NCBI GenBank assembly: GCA_026168455.1
Contig: CM047427.1
Location: 39,870,905 to 39,934,904, forward strand
DNA from: Theocolax elegans
Taxonomy: Eukaryota > Arthropoda > Insecta > Hymenoptera > Cerocephalidae
DNA: 64,000 nucleotides
Direction of reading: 5' to 3'
The notes under the pieces are model-generated. The model was not told the origin of the DNA. It saw only the letters and a program-made list of their open reading frames with translations, and searched no databases. Of this stretch, positions 10,341 to 22,705 are shown piece by piece (within the stretch, counting starts at the first letter, position 1; each line of letters begins with the position of its first letter). The translations under genes and the position numbers were made by a program.

Positions 10341-11389
10341 ATATATATGGTAATGAACAATTAACTTACCAAAAATAGTAAAGTGCATATACTTAATTGT
10401 AGTATTTAGTAAAAACCTATTAAAATTTTAGATTATTTGAAACGGATTTAATAGAACTTTACCTCCTAAAATTAATTTATTTAAGTCATCGCCAAGAGTT
10501 CTATATGTCATTAATATTTTGTACTTTAAGAGTAATAAAACTTTCTTCTTAATTAAATTAATTTTTGTATTAGCTTTAAAGAATTATTTATAACATTTTA
10601 GCGGTATATAAATAAAAACCTGTTTCTTCCATTTCTCCCGTAATTCGTAATTTGCACCCTCTTTCAAAATTTGCGTTTTAATCCATAATTATATCCAATT
10701 TATTTTTCCCTTTAGTTACAGAGCCCATATATTTATTTTAATTATTATAAACAAAGGCATTCCTTAAATAACCTGTTGTTTCTAATAAATACATACTTGT
10801 TTATATAAAATATTGTTTTATATAAATATACGTAATCTACTTACTTATATATCCATACAATTTTTAAATTTTGATTTGAATAATATTTATATTAAATACT
10901 ACTAAAATAATAATTTTCGAAAAATTTTTGAAATGTAATTCGTATTTTATATTGCCTCTGTTAAAATTTGAATTTTCTTTTGCCATTACTGTTTATAATA
11001 GAATTATCTTAAAAATGCAATAACTAATATATTTAATTTTTAACTTATTGTATATTTCACATATAGATATTTGGAAAAGTGTATGTTATACTTGATTAAT
11101 ATTTATTTCATCTTCAAACAATTTTGCATTTGTATTTAAAGCATTACATTGAATTTTAGATCCGTTATTATTATTGAGTATACGTTTAAAAATTTTATGA
11201 GTTTTATCAAGAATGAGTAAACAAATACACATTCTTTCAAGTTATGTTCACAACTTTTTTTTGCGCACGGAAAAATACGTATATTATGTATTCTTGAAAA
11301 AACAATTTTAAAATATATATATATTATATAAATATTACGCCGCACACACACACACCCACATACATATATACATATATATACATATATAT

Positions 11390-11904
11390 GGTCTATTTCA
11401 CGTCAAGTGGTACGATGAAAATTTTAAATCACTCCAAAATTTGAGAACAGGCTGGAAACATCTTCCAGAACATACAAAAAAAATTTAAGTGTTAAAAATA
11501 ATTTGCTTAAGAGTTATTCGACCATGAAAAGTGGAAATTTTTCAATTTTTTAGAAAAATTTCTATTTTTCAAGCCATTTATCTCAAAATCTGTTGATTTT
11601 TTTGAAAAAACATTACAAACAACTTTTGTTTAAATTAATCTTTAGAACTTATCTACCATGGTTACATTTCTTAATTTTAAAATCTCGAAGAGATAGAACA
11701 CCCGGATATATTGAATATCAAAAAAAGGCTACCACACCATAATCGATTTTAATCTAACACCTTTCAAACGTTCACATTTTTCGCGAGCTTTCGAATGGCT
11801 TGGGTTAGCTTATTCGCCAAGACCGCTGTTGTAAGTTATGCCTCATAAACCTCATAAAATCACTAATTTTCACGTATTTTAGGACATAACTTACACCAAA
11901 GGTG

Positions 11905-11942
<38 letters not shown>

Positions 11943-12876
11943 TGGCGTATTCCACGTGAAGTGGTCCGATCAAAATTTTAAAATGCACCAAATTTTGAGT
12001 ACACTTTGCCAATTTTTTTGCAGAATACAGAAAAAAATTTTTAGGTACTGGAATTTATTAGCTCAAAAGTTATTATAACCTCAAAAAGTGAACTTTATCC
12101 AGTTTTTTTCAACACCAGCTGGGTTTATCGCTATTTAACTCAAAATCTATCAACTTTTACTATACAACATTATATGTAACATTCGTTGCTAATTATGTGT
12201 AGAATTTATCCTTCTGGGTTAGAATTTCTAATCTTAAGGTCAATGTTACATAAACTACATGTCAATATTCAACTTAAAAAAGTGTAAGTTCGCCGCCATT
12301 GATTTTTTTTATCCAAAAGTCTAAAAGAAAGCTTGGAGCAATACCTTTCAAATAGTCTGTAGCTTTTTATGGCCTTCAATTCTGTAAAAAGTTATGATAA
12401 TTTAAAGAAAGACAAAAAATTCACAAAAATTAACATGGTATTTCCCATTTAAATTTTTTAAAAAATTTGGTGTTTGTGTGTTCAAAAAATGTGATCTTTT
12501 GAGCGGTATTAGATCAAAATCGATTGTGGCGTGGTCGCCTATTTTTGATATTCAATATTTCCGGGCGTTCTATCTCTTCGAGATTTTAAAATTAGGAATT
12601 GTAACCAAAGTAGATAAGTTCTAAAGATTATTTTGAACAAAAGTTGTATATAATGTATTTTTAAAAAAAGCAATAGATTTTGAGATAAATAGCTTTGAAA
12701 ATAATAATTTCTCTAAAAAATTGAAAAATTTCCATTTTTCATGGTGGAATAACTCTTAGGCAAATTATTTTTAAGACCTCAATTTTTTTTTCTATCTTCT
12801 GGAAGATATTTCCAGTCTGTTCACAAAATTTGGAGTGATTTCAAATTTTCATCGAACCACTGATGTGAAATAGCTC
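11390..12876. mobile_element. long-TIR non-autonomous element, array unit 2
   Basis: Same element as in unit 1, amplified together with its flanks, so it spread by tandem duplication and not by independent insertion. The internal (AT)n run near 11915 differs in length. Confidence 0.75.
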
Positions 12877-13925
12877 ATATATATGGTAATGAACAATTAA
12901 CTTACCAAAAATAGTAAAGTGCATATACTTAATTGTAGTATTTAGTAAAAACCTATTAAAATTTTAGATTATTTGAAACGGATTTAATAGAACTTTACCT
13001 CCTAAAATTAATTTATTTAAGTCATCGCCAAGAGTTCTATATGTCATTAATATTTTGTACTTTAAGAGTAATAAAACTTTCTTCTTAATTAAATTAATTT
13101 TTGTATTAGCTTTAAAGAATTATTTATAACATTTTAGCGGTATATAAATAAAAACCTGTTTCTTCCATTTCTCCCGTAATTCGTAATTTGCACCCTCTTT
13201 CAAAATTTGCGTTTTAATCCATAATTATATCCAATTTATTTTTCCCTTTAGTTACAGAGCCCATATATTTATTTTAATTATTATAAACAAAGGCATTCCT
13301 TAAATAACCTGTTGTTTCTAATAAATACATACTTGTTTATATAAAATATTGTTTTATATAAATATACGTAATCTACTTACTTATATATCCATACAATTTT
13401 TAAATTTTGATTTGAATAATATTTATATTAAATACTACTAAAATAATAATTTTCGAAAAATTTTTGAAATGTAATTCGTATTTTATATTGCCTCTGTTAA
13501 AATTTGAATTTTCTTTTGCCATTACTGTTTATAATAGAATTATCTTAAAAATGCAATAACTAATATATTTAATTTTTAACTTATTGTATATTTCACATAT
13601 AGATATTTGGAAAAGTGTATGTTATACTTGATTAATATTTATTTCATCTTCAAACAATTTTGCATTTGTATTTAAAGCATTACATTGAATTTTAGATCCG
13701 TTATTATTATTGAGTATACGTTTAAAAATTTTATGAGTTTTATCAAGAATGAGTAAACAAATACACATTCTTTCAAGTTATGTTCACAACTTTTTTTTGC
13801 GCACGGAAAAATACGTATATTATGTATTCTTGAAAAAACAATTTTAAAATATATATATATTATATAAATATTACGCCGCACACACACACACCCACATACA
13901 TATATACATATATATACATATATAT

Positions 13926-14440
13926 GGTCTATTTCACGTCAAGTGGTACGATGAAAATTTTAAATCACTCCAAAATTTGAGAACAGGCTGGAAACATCTT
14001 CCAGAACATACAAAAAAAATTTAAGTGTTAAAAATAATTTGCTTAAGAGTTATTCGACCATGAAAAGTGGAAATTTTTCAATTTTTTAGAAAAATTTCTA
14101 TTTTTCAAGCCATTTATCTCAAAATCTGTTGATTTTTTTGAAAAAACATTACAAACAACTTTTGTTTAAATTAATCTTTAGAACTTATCTACCATGGTTA
14201 CATTTCTTAATTTTAAAATCTCGAAGAGATAGAACACCCGGATATATTGAATATCAAAAAAAGGCTACCACACCATAATCGATTTTAATCTAACACCTTT
14301 CAAACGTTCACATTTTTCGCGAGCTTTCGAATGGCTTGGGTTAGCTTATTCGCCAAGACCGCTGTTGTAAGTTATGCCTCATAAACCTCATAAAATCACT
14401 AATTTTCACGTATTTTAGGACATAACTTACACCAAAGGTG

Positions 14441-14484
<44 letters not shown>

Positions 14485-15418
14485 TGGCGTATTCCACGTG
14501 AAGTGGTCCGATCAAAATTTTAAAATGCACCAAATTTTGAGTACACTTTGCCAATTTTTTTGCAGAATACAGAAAAAAATTTTTAGGTACTGGAATTTAT
14601 TAGCTCAAAAGTTATTATAACCTCAAAAAGTGAACTTTATCCAGTTTTTTTCAACACCAGCTGGGTTTATCGCTATTTAACTCAAAATCTATCAACTTTT
14701 ACTATACAACATTATATGTAACATTCGTTGCTAATTATGTGTAGAATTTATCCTTCTGGGTTAGAATTTCTAATCTTAAGGTCAATGTTACATAAACTAC
14801 ATGTCAATATTCAACTTAAAAAAGTGTAAGTTCGCCGCCATTGATTTTTTTTATCCAAAAGTCTAAAAGAAAGCTTGGAGCAATACCTTTCAAATAGTCT
14901 GTAGCTTTTTATGGCCTTCAATTCTGTAAAAAGTTATGATAATTTAAAGAAAGACAAAAAATTCACAAAAATTAACATGGTATTTCCCATTTAAATTTTT
15001 TAAAAAATTTGGTGTTTGTGTGTTCAAAAAATGTGATCTTTTGAGCGGTATTAGATCAAAATCGATTGTGGCGTGGTCGCCTATTTTTGATATTCAATAT
15101 TTCCGGGCGTTCTATCTCTTCGAGATTTTAAAATTAGGAATTGTAACCAAAGTAGATAAGTTCTAAAGATTATTTTGAACAAAAGTTGTCTATAATGTAT
15201 TTTTAAAAAAAGCAATAGATTTTGAGATAAATAGCTTTGAAAATAATAATTTCTCTAAAAAATTGAAAAATTTCCATTTTTCATGGTGGAATAACTCTTA
15301 GGCAAATTATTTTTAAGACCTCAATTTTTTTTTCTATCTTCTGGAAGATATTTCCAGTCTGTTCACAAAATTTGGAGTGATTTCAAATTTTCATCGAACC
15401 ACTGATGTGAAATAGCTC
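13926..15418. mobile_element. long-TIR non-autonomous element, array unit 3
   Basis: Third copy in the array. One private substitution was seen near 15190. No coding capacity is visible. Confidence 0.75.
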
Positions 15419-16365
15419 ATATATATGGTAATGAACAATTAACTTACCAAAAATAGTAAAGTGCATATACTTAATTGTAGTATTTAGTAAAAACCTATTA
15501 AAATTTTAGATTATTTGAAACGGATTTAATAGAACTTTACCTCCTAAAATTAATTTATTTAAGTCATCGCCAAGAGTTCTATATGTCATTAATATTTTGT
15601 ACTTTAAGAGTAATAAAACTTTCTTCTTAATTAAATTAATTTTTGTATTAGCTTTAAAGAATTATTTATAACATTTTAGCGGTATATAAATAAAAACCTG
15701 TTTCTTCCATTTCTCCCGTAATTCGTAATTTGCACCCTCTTTCAAAATTTGCGTTTTAATCCATAATTATATCCAATTTATTTTTCCCTTTAGTTACAGA
15801 GCCCATATATTTATTTTAATTATTATAAACAAAGGCATTCCTTAAATAACCTGTTGTTTCTAATAAATACATACTTGTTTATATAAAATATTGTTTTATA
15901 TAAATATACGTAATCTACTTACTTATATATCCATACAATTTTTAAATTTTGATTTGAATAATATTTATATTAAATACTACTAAAATAATAATTTTCGAAA
16001 AATTTTTGAAATGTAATTCGTATTTTATATTGCCTCTGTTAAAATTTGAATTTTCTTTTGCCATTACTGTTTATAATAGAATTATCTTAAAAATGCAATA
16101 ATTAATGTATTAATTTTTAATTTATTGTATATTTCACATATAGATATTTGAAAAAGTGTATGTCATACTTGATTAATATTTATTTTATCTTCGTAAAATT
16201 GTGCATATTTTTAAAAACATTACATTAAATTTTAGGTCCGTTTTTATTTTATGAGTTTTATCAGGAATAAGTAAACTAATACACATTCTTTCAAGTTATA
16301 TTCACAACTTTTTTTGCGCACGGAAAAAATTCATATATTATCTATTCTTGAAAAAACAAATAACA

Positions 16366-16612
16366 CGTACACACACACACTCACACACACACACACGCAC
16401 ACACGCACGCACGCACACGCACACGCACACGCACACGCAAGCACACACACGCACACGCACACGCAAGCACACGCACGCACGCACACACACAAACACACAC
16501 ACACACACACACATACACACACATACTATAACATATATATATGACATATATATATAACATATATTACATATATATAACATATACATGACATATATATATA
16601 TATATATATATG
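16366..16612. repeat. (CA/CG-interrupted) microsatellite followed by (TA)n
   Basis: 16366-16520 is an (AC)n tract with many ACGC variants; 16521-16612 is TATATA-rich. The reading frames here on both strands (His/Thr/Ala or Cys/Val repeats) are products of the repeat and not genes. Confidence 0.95.
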
Positions 16613-16985
16613 TTGAATTCTGATTTCTTAGACACGGCGGAGGCGGCGGCGGCGGCGAAATATTTATATATTATAGAGAGATTTGTGTATACAGACAAGG
16701 CGACTCAGTTTAATCGCTCCACCTAAAAGTGGTAGAAAAATGTATCCAAATTTTATTCGCCCTACCCAAATATTTCATAAACCACTGAATTTTGTTCCAG
16801 ATTATTAATTAAGTCTAAGAAACAATTCCGGTTCAATAACTTTCCACTTCCAGTTTGAATAGTTAAGTGGCACAACCGGTCAAGGCAAGGCAAGAAGACC
16901 ACCCAATTAAGAGAAGACTCTTAATACCCAGCTGGTCAGCGCGAGGCAAAAAGTCCATCCATTCAAGAGAGGATTATGTGAACCT
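16613..16985. other. unassigned spacer with short (GGC)n
   Basis: A GGAGGCGGCGG run sits at about 16636-16660. The rest shows no gene, RNA or repeat that I recognise. Confidence 0.5.
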
Positions 16986-18045
16986 AAATAGTTAACTTGT
17001 CTGTTACAACAGATTATTCAATTAGTTGTCCATTTTCTTTAATGCACATATTAATTCTTTGACGAAAGCTCAGACGAACTAGCTCTAATATTTGAACCGC
17101 AATAGATTCAAAGGCTCTTCTTCTTTATCTTGCATGTTCTTTATGGTTGTTGAAGCTTCAGCAAAAACTTGATCTTTTACAGCACCCCATAAAAAAATGT
17201 CACCGGAGTTAGATCTGGTAATCGGACTGGCCATTCATGGTGTTGGTGCTCTGTCTTGTTGAAACCACATAATTTGTCAAAGCAATCGGTACCTCTTCGA
17301 ATAATGCTGGTACTTCATTCTGCAGAATATTCAAATAGAAAGGACCATTTAAAATATTGTTATCAAAAATGACCCGATCGCATTATTTCCGATTATACCA
17401 CCTAATATATTCAATGACCAACATCTCTAGACACGATGATCTCTTTGCCAATGAGGATTTAATTGGGAATAGTAATGGGTATTATGTAGACTGACATCTC
17501 CCGTATTATCAAATTTTGCCTCATCTGTAAATAAACATTTGTCAAAAAGAATAAATCTTGATATATTCTATAGACTGCACATCTACAAAAATTTAGACGT
17601 CGTCGATCATTTCCTATTTCGAGACCATGAACAAATCGTACATAATACAGATGAAATTTGTAATTTTTTAAAATGCAGTTAACTGTTGGTCTAGGAACTC
17701 CATGCCTACGCTCGATTTGCCGGATAGAAATATGGGAATTATCAGCAACTAAGCCAGTACTTCTAGTACAACATGCTCTTTAGAGCCAGTTTTGTGTATT
17801 TTACGTTTTAGATTACCTTATTCAGTTCTCCTTACTAATCGCATGATAGTTTTTCTATCTAGACGTCTAGTGTATAGATATTTTTCTGCGCAACGCCTTC
17901 TACAGCTCTGTAATTATCTTGACAATGACCAAGAACTTTAATCATATCAACTATTTTCAGTGGCGTGTAATCAGCCATCATTGGAGAAAATGATGATAGA
18001 GATGGATCTAAATTAATTGACTTTGAAAATATGTATGAACAAATT
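16986..18045 (-). pseudogene. Tc1/mariner-superfamily transposase with DUF4817-like N-terminus
   Basis: Read on the minus strand, the region starts near 17979 with MADYTPLKIVDMIKVLGHCQ, which resembles the DUF4817 helix-turn-helix start of arthropod mariner-related transposases. Toward the end, a degenerate match to the W-P-x-R-S-P-D-L-T-P block (near 17210-17240) is followed by a FFMG segment like the usual FFLWG. Then comes a stretch like RVRRSFRRRIxxCIxxNG (about 17000-17120), the usual C-terminus. Many stops and frameshifts interrupt it. The order of blocks and the 1-kb length fit the family. A dead copy; no TIRs identified. Confidence 0.75.
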
Positions 18046-18532
18046 ATTATTATCGACAATTAATATTGCTAAAATAATTACATTAAGAAAGAATACGATT
18101 CAATACAGTAGTTTCACTCTGTCAAAAGTGATCCATGAACTAAACTTTATGAATCTTAAACTATTAATATATACAAATACTACAACTTAAAATAATAATA
18201 CTACAAGTTGAATGTTGAAGAGGTTAAAATGGCATTTAAACCGATTTGAACAGAAATTTGCACTGATGGGTTATTAGGATCGCAGGACACGTTGCAGTGG
18301 TTGGCTTTTACGGGGAAGTGTATTAAGGGAATTTATCGGTTACGACACAATTTCTTTAACCAGGCAGATGTCCTTACCTGGACTTGCTTTTGTTTCGAGT
18401 GTTCATCTCCGAAATACTTTGCTTCTGAGATATTTAGGTGGGGCAAATAAAATTTGCTGGTCGACCTTAAAATGACCTTGAAATCCTAATGTTATACCTT
18501 TCTGAACATAAAATTTTCCGCTTTCTCGATAG
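18046..18532. other. unassigned spacer
   Basis: Mixed-composition DNA between the dead transposase and the inverted-repeat arm. I see no feature. Confidence 0.4.
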
Positions 18533-18556
18533 AAAAAATAATACTGCAGTAAGGAT

Positions 18557-18595
<39 letters not shown>

Positions 18596-20460
18596 CCGCG
18601 CGGGGTGTCCTGTTCCCGTATGCGGCGCGTCCCCCGGGTGGCGGATGGGGGAAAGCTCGTCACGCTCGCGTGAAGGGTAGAGGTGAAACAAAATAGCCTC
18701 CGTGGACCAAACAGTTGAAGAAGGATGATGAGCAAGCGAATGGAATACCTACTACCCCAAGCGGGCAGCTCCAAACTACGAGTCAATTCCGCCGTCGGTT
18801 CCGATCGGGTGAAAGCCCCGGTAGCCGGCGCTGGCCTCACGGATTTTGGGGGAGGCCACCAAGCGCTTCGTTCTACGAACACGTCAGAGGTGGGGCCCTC
18901 GAAAGAAAACCCCCAACAGCAGCCGTCGTTACAGATGTTGAGTGTTGCATCCGCAAACAGGTTACGAAGCGGCAGCGTTACCAGCCTTGGTAGTGCCATC
19001 AGTGGCATCTCTGCCTATACTAAGGAATCTCAAGAGGAGATAGAAATATTCCGCAAGGAATACGAGAAGGTAAAAAGGCGCAAGAGGAGATCGACTCCAC
19101 CTACGACCACCTAAAGAGCGAACTGCAGGCTATGTTGGCTGCTTGTGCAAAGCAGCCTAACATCTCCATGGTTGTGAAGACAGGGCTGAAGACCGTAGAC
19201 ACTCTGGTACAAGAGTTCTACGGTAAAACCAAGAATATGTTTTCGGCAGTCGATGATTACAAGTGCCAAGTCGAGGATTATCGAATTGGTCATGAGAATC
19301 GTCGGCGGCCTAAGAGAAGAGGCATAATAAGGCGTCTTTACGGCTACAGCTAGAATGCAGGCTCAAAAGAGAAGTAGAGAGGGCCCCCAAAGCCCCCCCC
19401 CCCCGAGGTCTCTGAGAGCCGTAAGAAGAAGAAGCCTCGAAAGGAGGTACCACCACGTGGCATGGACAAGGAGCAAACCAAGTCCGCGTCAGTGGCGGGA
19501 AAACAGCCGACAGTCAAGTCGGGTGAGGCGCCTCTTGATAGGAGAAAGCGCCAGATGGCGCCGGTATCCATCCTGGTGGTCACTGTCGCGAGGGACCGTA
19601 CGTTTGCTGAAGTCTTGGGGAAGCTCCGAAAGGAAGTCCACCCGGACGACAGCGGCGACCAGGTTCTGAGCGTACGGACGGCAGGGCGGGGAGATGTCCT
19701 GCTCCGGCTGAGCAAGAAAGTCAGCACGGCTACTAAAGGTATGGGAGAAGTTAGGATCCGAGATCGAAGGGTGACCCTGGAGATCAGAGACCTGGACGCT
19801 CTCACAACGAAGGACGAAGTGGTGGCGGCCCTAGATAAAGTTATCGCGTCTCCGCCTGAGAGCCGAGAGGTGAAGCTTTTGGGTCCCAACCGCAATCAAC
19901 AAAAGACAGCCATTGTAAAGGTAGATCACGAGACCGCTGACAAGCCAAAGTCGATGCGACATCTTTGCGTCGGCTTTGTAAGCTGTCGCGTTCGGGATCG
20001 AGTTTTGGTCGAGAGGTGCTATCGGTGCCTAGATTTCGGCCACACGAAACGGAATTGTAAGGGAGTGGACAGGTGCTCGTCATGCTACAAGTGCGGCGAG
20101 CCTGGACACAACCTAAAGAATTGTAAGAGTGCTCCCCAATGTTTCCTTTGTCCTTCATAGGGTGCTCAGGGAGTATCTCACATGGCGGGGTCCGGAGCCT
20201 GTGCCATCTTTCGGCGCGCGCTCGAAACCGCAAGGAAGGCCGTTTCACGATAAGTGGCAGTCTCAACGTGGGAGGATAGAATAAGGAACGAATGACGCAT
20301 GTCACAGACACGCCTCCCAGCTTGAAGTAATGTGAAAAACAGTTCCGGGCTGGGCAGGTGAAAGCGTTGGGTTTGGAGTTTTAGCCGGTAAGAATCCGGC
20401 ACTGGCGACGAGTGCGGACCCTCGTCGTCGTCTTACGTAAGATTTCTCCAGTTTCCCGCG
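18596..20460 (+). mobile_element. R1-clade LINE, ORF2 deleted, inserted in (TAA)n
   Basis: The element begins at CCGCGCGGGG right after a (TAA)n run and ends in GCGGAAAATAATAATAATAA. It contains a GC-rich 5' UTR, all of ORF1 (broken) and a 3' UTR, but no trace of the ORF2 endonuclease or RT: ORF1 passes into the 3' UTR near 20290. The right arm of the inverted repeat (26240-26292) has the same (TAA)n site without the element, which confirms its exact limits. GC content is far above the surroundings. Target preference for a TAA microsatellite is inferred. Confidence 0.88.
18725..20160 (+). pseudogene. R1 LINE ORF1 (gag-like, CCHC zinc knuckles)
   Basis: Nucleic-acid-binding ORF1 protein that coats LINE RNA. 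Starts at ATG 18725 (MMSKRMEYLLPQ). Frame breaks near 19100 and 19353 split it into 18725-19114, 19132-19353 and 19462-20160. The last part carries two clear CX2CX4HX4C knuckles, CYRCLDFGHTKRNC and CYKCGEPGHNLKNC, and the first Cys pair of a third (CFLC). The frame then shifts near 20160; GAQGVSHMAGSGAC beyond it looks like the usual end of ORF1. Non-functional as it stands. A second copy is at 51816-52842. Confidence 0.88.
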
Positions 20461-20480
20461 GAAAATAATAATAATAATAA

Positions 20481-20978
20481 TCATAATAATAATAATATAA
20501 CAATAAATAAATAAATAAATAAATAATAACAAATAGAGAGAGATAGAATATTTGTAGGACGTGCATCCAAGTATCTCCACACAGAGATTGGTGATTTAGT
20601 TATATCCGCTGCTGACGGTATCACCGTGCACCGAAATTGGTGTGTGCGGGATCCTGATTCCCTTCCTTCCCTTTTCTTTCCCTTATAGCGAACCGCGATA
20701 TCGGTAACGTATACGATAGATAGTAGTATTAATAACCCGTGAGTTATCTCGTTTGATGTCAAGTATAGACGCGGCTGGCGTCCACCCCGATACATTGTAC
20801 TGTTTCGTCATTTTAATACAAGCTTATATTATTTTATACAACTTATAATCCTTCCCCTGCACCCTGATCCCTAGCGTAAGGTGATACCATACATTCAACA
20901 TAATCGATAAGCTTACCTTTTTCGAAATTTGAAAAATGAAAAAACTTGATCTCTTCGAACTAGTACTTTTTTATAATT
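20481..20978. repeat. left-arm tail: microsatellites plus 360-bp repeat block
   Basis: AATA and GA repeats (20465-20545), then a block that is about 96% identical, inverted, to 25745-26170. A minus-strand frame of roughly 80 codons starting near 20795 (MYRGGRQPRLYLTS) is also open in the other arm. However, 8 of the 9 differences seen between the arms change the amino acid, so no coding constraint is evident. Confidence 0.6.
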
Positions 20979-21028
20979 GCCAACGTTTCGACCGTCTCAC
21001 AACTTTATACGGTCATCCTCAGGGCTCT
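20979..21028 (-). ncRNA. hammerhead-like motif of PLE-B, left arm
   Basis: Minus strand: GAGCCCTGAGGATGACCGT, loop, ACGGTC, GAAACGTTGG. The GACCGT/ACGGTC stem is 6 bp. The core has CTGAGGA where the hammerhead needs CTGANGA, which is compatible. One base separates the core from stem II, as in the first PLE family. Confidence 0.6.
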
Positions 21029-21169
21029 GATAAACAATAATTTAACAAAAATAACAAATATCCACTTGTAATAAACATAGTAAAACATAAGAATTTACAC
21101 AATAAAAATTCAATCTCACATTACACTAAGCTATAATCTAATTCTACTCTGTATCGTATTATTACTTTC

Positions 21170-21695
21170 TCTATCTAAAATTTGTGCATTATCAAAATTA
21201 AAATTATGAGACGTATCAGCAACATATTGAAATAAAACGGATCTATCGCTTGAAGTTCTAATACAATACTGGTGTTCATTTAAATGTTTTCATAAGCATC
21301 TGCTTGTTTGTCCAATATAATTTGCATCGCAATTTTTTCAATCGATTTTGTATATAACACCAGATTGCTCTAATTTATCTGTCTTATCTTTGCCTAAAAT
21401 AATTATATTAGAAAATTTATGTATCAAACAATAAATTGGAGAGACAGAAAACTTTCTCAAAATTGCATTTAAATTAGTTGTTAAGTTTTATATATATGGT
21501 AAACAAATTTGAGGTATTATGTTTTTACTAGCTGAGTTGTAAATATCGTTATCATTATCATTAGATATTTTACACAATCCTTTTCTGATATGTATATAAA
21601 CGAATTTGTCAGGGTAGTTATTATTTTTCAAGAACTCTTTTATAAGATTAATATTTTTATTATAAGACTGGGAAAGAGAAAGCTTTTTTCCTCTA
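21170..21695 (-). pseudogene. PLE-B RT thumb and GIY-YIG endonuclease remnant
   Basis: The minus strand reads NINLIKEFLKNNNYPDKFV (RT thumb), then SGVIYKID, a stop, and NCDANYIGQTSRCL, with another stop before KHLNEHQYC. The CDxNYIGQTSR and EHQ pattern is the PLE GIY-YIG domain. At least three in-frame stops make it a pseudogene. Confidence 0.82.
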
Positions 21696-21965
21696 TCAAG
21701 GTTGTTTTGACAACGTTACAACGTTGTTATAAAGTTGTTGAAACGTTGGAGCAACGTTGCTACAACGTGGGATATGTCCGCTAAGATATTTGTAAGTTGC
21801 CGCGATAGATGGAAATAACGTTGTGACAACGTTTGAGCAACGTTGAAAATGCCTTTTACAAATGTATTTCATATAAAAATTTAAAATATGTCCTGGGCAA
21901 GCTAAAAAATACATTTTTAAATGCACAAAATTTTAATTAATAAAAGAAAAACAAAAAAAAATATT

Positions 21966-22040
21966 TCCCATCCACGGGAATTGAATCTCGGATTTTCAGC
22001 TCCGAAAGCTTGCTCTCTACCAACTGAGCTATTTTGTTGT
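21966..22040 (-). tRNA. tRNA-like pseudogene in MITE left arm
   Basis: Minus strand: A box TAGCTCAGTTGG (22020-22031), a TCGGA/TCCGA anticodon-like stem with the 8-base loop GCTGAAAA, and a B box GATTCAATTCCC (about 21975-21988). The acceptor stem does not pair and T-stem pairing is poor, so it is tRNA-derived and not a working tRNA. Pol III promoter boxes may still be active. Confidence 0.55.
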
Positions 22041-22119
22041 TTCTGTCATTAAATTAACTTTAGGTTATTAATTTCGGAGCATATTTTGATAGTAGTTTAT
22101 AACCAAAAGTTAATTTAAT

Positions 22120-22200
22120 GACAGGAACAACAAAATAACTCAGTTGGTAGAGAGTAAGCCCCCGGATTTAAAGATCCGAGTTCAATTCCCGCGGGTTGAA
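22120..22200 (+). tRNA. tRNA-like pseudogene in MITE right arm
   Basis: Plus strand: A-box-like TAACTCAGTTGG (22136-22147) and B box GAGTTCAATTCCC (22178-22190), with a GGATTTAAAGATCC hairpin between. This is the inverted partner of the copy at 21966-22040 with several differences. Acceptor pairing is not preserved. Confidence 0.55.
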
Positions 22201-22594
22201 AATATTTTTTTATTTTTTTTTTTTATTAATTAATATTTTGTGGATTTAAAAATGTAATTTTACACTTGCCCAGGACATTTTTTAAATTTTTATAATGAAT
22301 ACATTTTTAAAAGGCATTTTCAACGTTTCTCAAACGTTGTCACAACGTTATTTCCATCTATCGCGGCAACTCACATAAATCTTAGCGGACATATCCCATG
22401 TTGTAGTAACGTTGCTCCAACGTTTCAACAACTTTTATAACAACGTTGCCACAACGTTTCTACAACGCTGCGTAAATGCATAAATCTTAGCGGACATATC
22501 CCACATTGTAGCAACGTTGCTCCAACGTTTCAACCACTTTTATAACAACGTTGTAACGTTGTCAAAACAACGTTGCTACAACGTTGCTAGTAGG

Positions 22595-22705
22595 AATTTG
22601 ACACAATTATCCTAGCTGGGTGATCTTTCTTGTGTGTTGTTATAAGTCCATAAGCTTTAGCTATAGTAGTACTATCTACATTTACATTTAACTTATTAAG
22701 GGGGT
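22595..22705 (-). pseudogene. PLE-B reverse transcriptase fragment
   Basis: The minus-strand reading includes IAKAYGLITTHKKDHPARII, matching the PLE block A-K-x-Y-G-L-P-K-I-H-K followed by RxIVS (compare AKCYGLPKIHKE in PLE copies 1-3). Only about 36 residues remain before the MITE boundary. Confidence 0.75.

Larger units (their letters stand above)
7800..16350. repeat. higher-order tandem array, unit about 2,537 bp
   Basis: Three nearly identical units run at about 8466-11001, 11002-13537 and 13538-16080. Anchors at 8598, 11136 and 13672 give spacings of 2,538 and 2,536 bp, and the main difference I saw is the length of an internal (AT)n run. Each unit has about 1 kb of AT-rich sequence and a 1.5-kb long-TIR element. 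The edges (7800-8465 and 16090-16350) are diverged partial units. No convincing gene is present; the 71-residue frames repeated in each unit are AT-rich and unrecognised. Confidence 0.93.
18533..21157. repeat. left arm of long inverted repeat (interrupted by R1 LINE)
   Basis: 18533-18595 plus about 20461-21157 match, in inverted orientation, 25563-26292. The shared order is AATAATACTGCA, AAGGA, (TAA)n, (AATA)n, GA-rich run, a 360-bp unique block and a PLE tail. Counting about 240 aligned bases gives 9 differences, roughly 96% identity. The 1.87-kb R1 insertion is present only in this arm. Confidence 0.88.
21700..22590. mobile_element. palindromic MITE with AACGTTG subterminal repeats and tRNA-like core
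   Basis: Inverted arms (21700-22040 and 22085-22590) are packed with the palindromic heptamer-like motif CAACGTTG. Both contain the block GATATGTCCGCTAAGAT. The right arm has a duplicated subterminal segment (22370-22470 and 22480-22580). A tRNA-like sequence lies near the centre of each arm, head to head. The element is inserted in PLE-B. No transposase is present. Confidence 0.82.

Noticed and set aside
8598..13887. Identical 71-residue frames recurring in each unit of the 2.5-kb array
   Set aside because: They are repeated only because the DNA is tandemly duplicated; the sequence is AT-rich, spans a TA/CA microsatellite and matches nothing known.
16314..16586. Four overlapping open frames on both strands across the CA/CG tract
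   Set aside because: They consist only of His/Thr/Ala or Cys/Val repeats and are by-products of the microsatellite.
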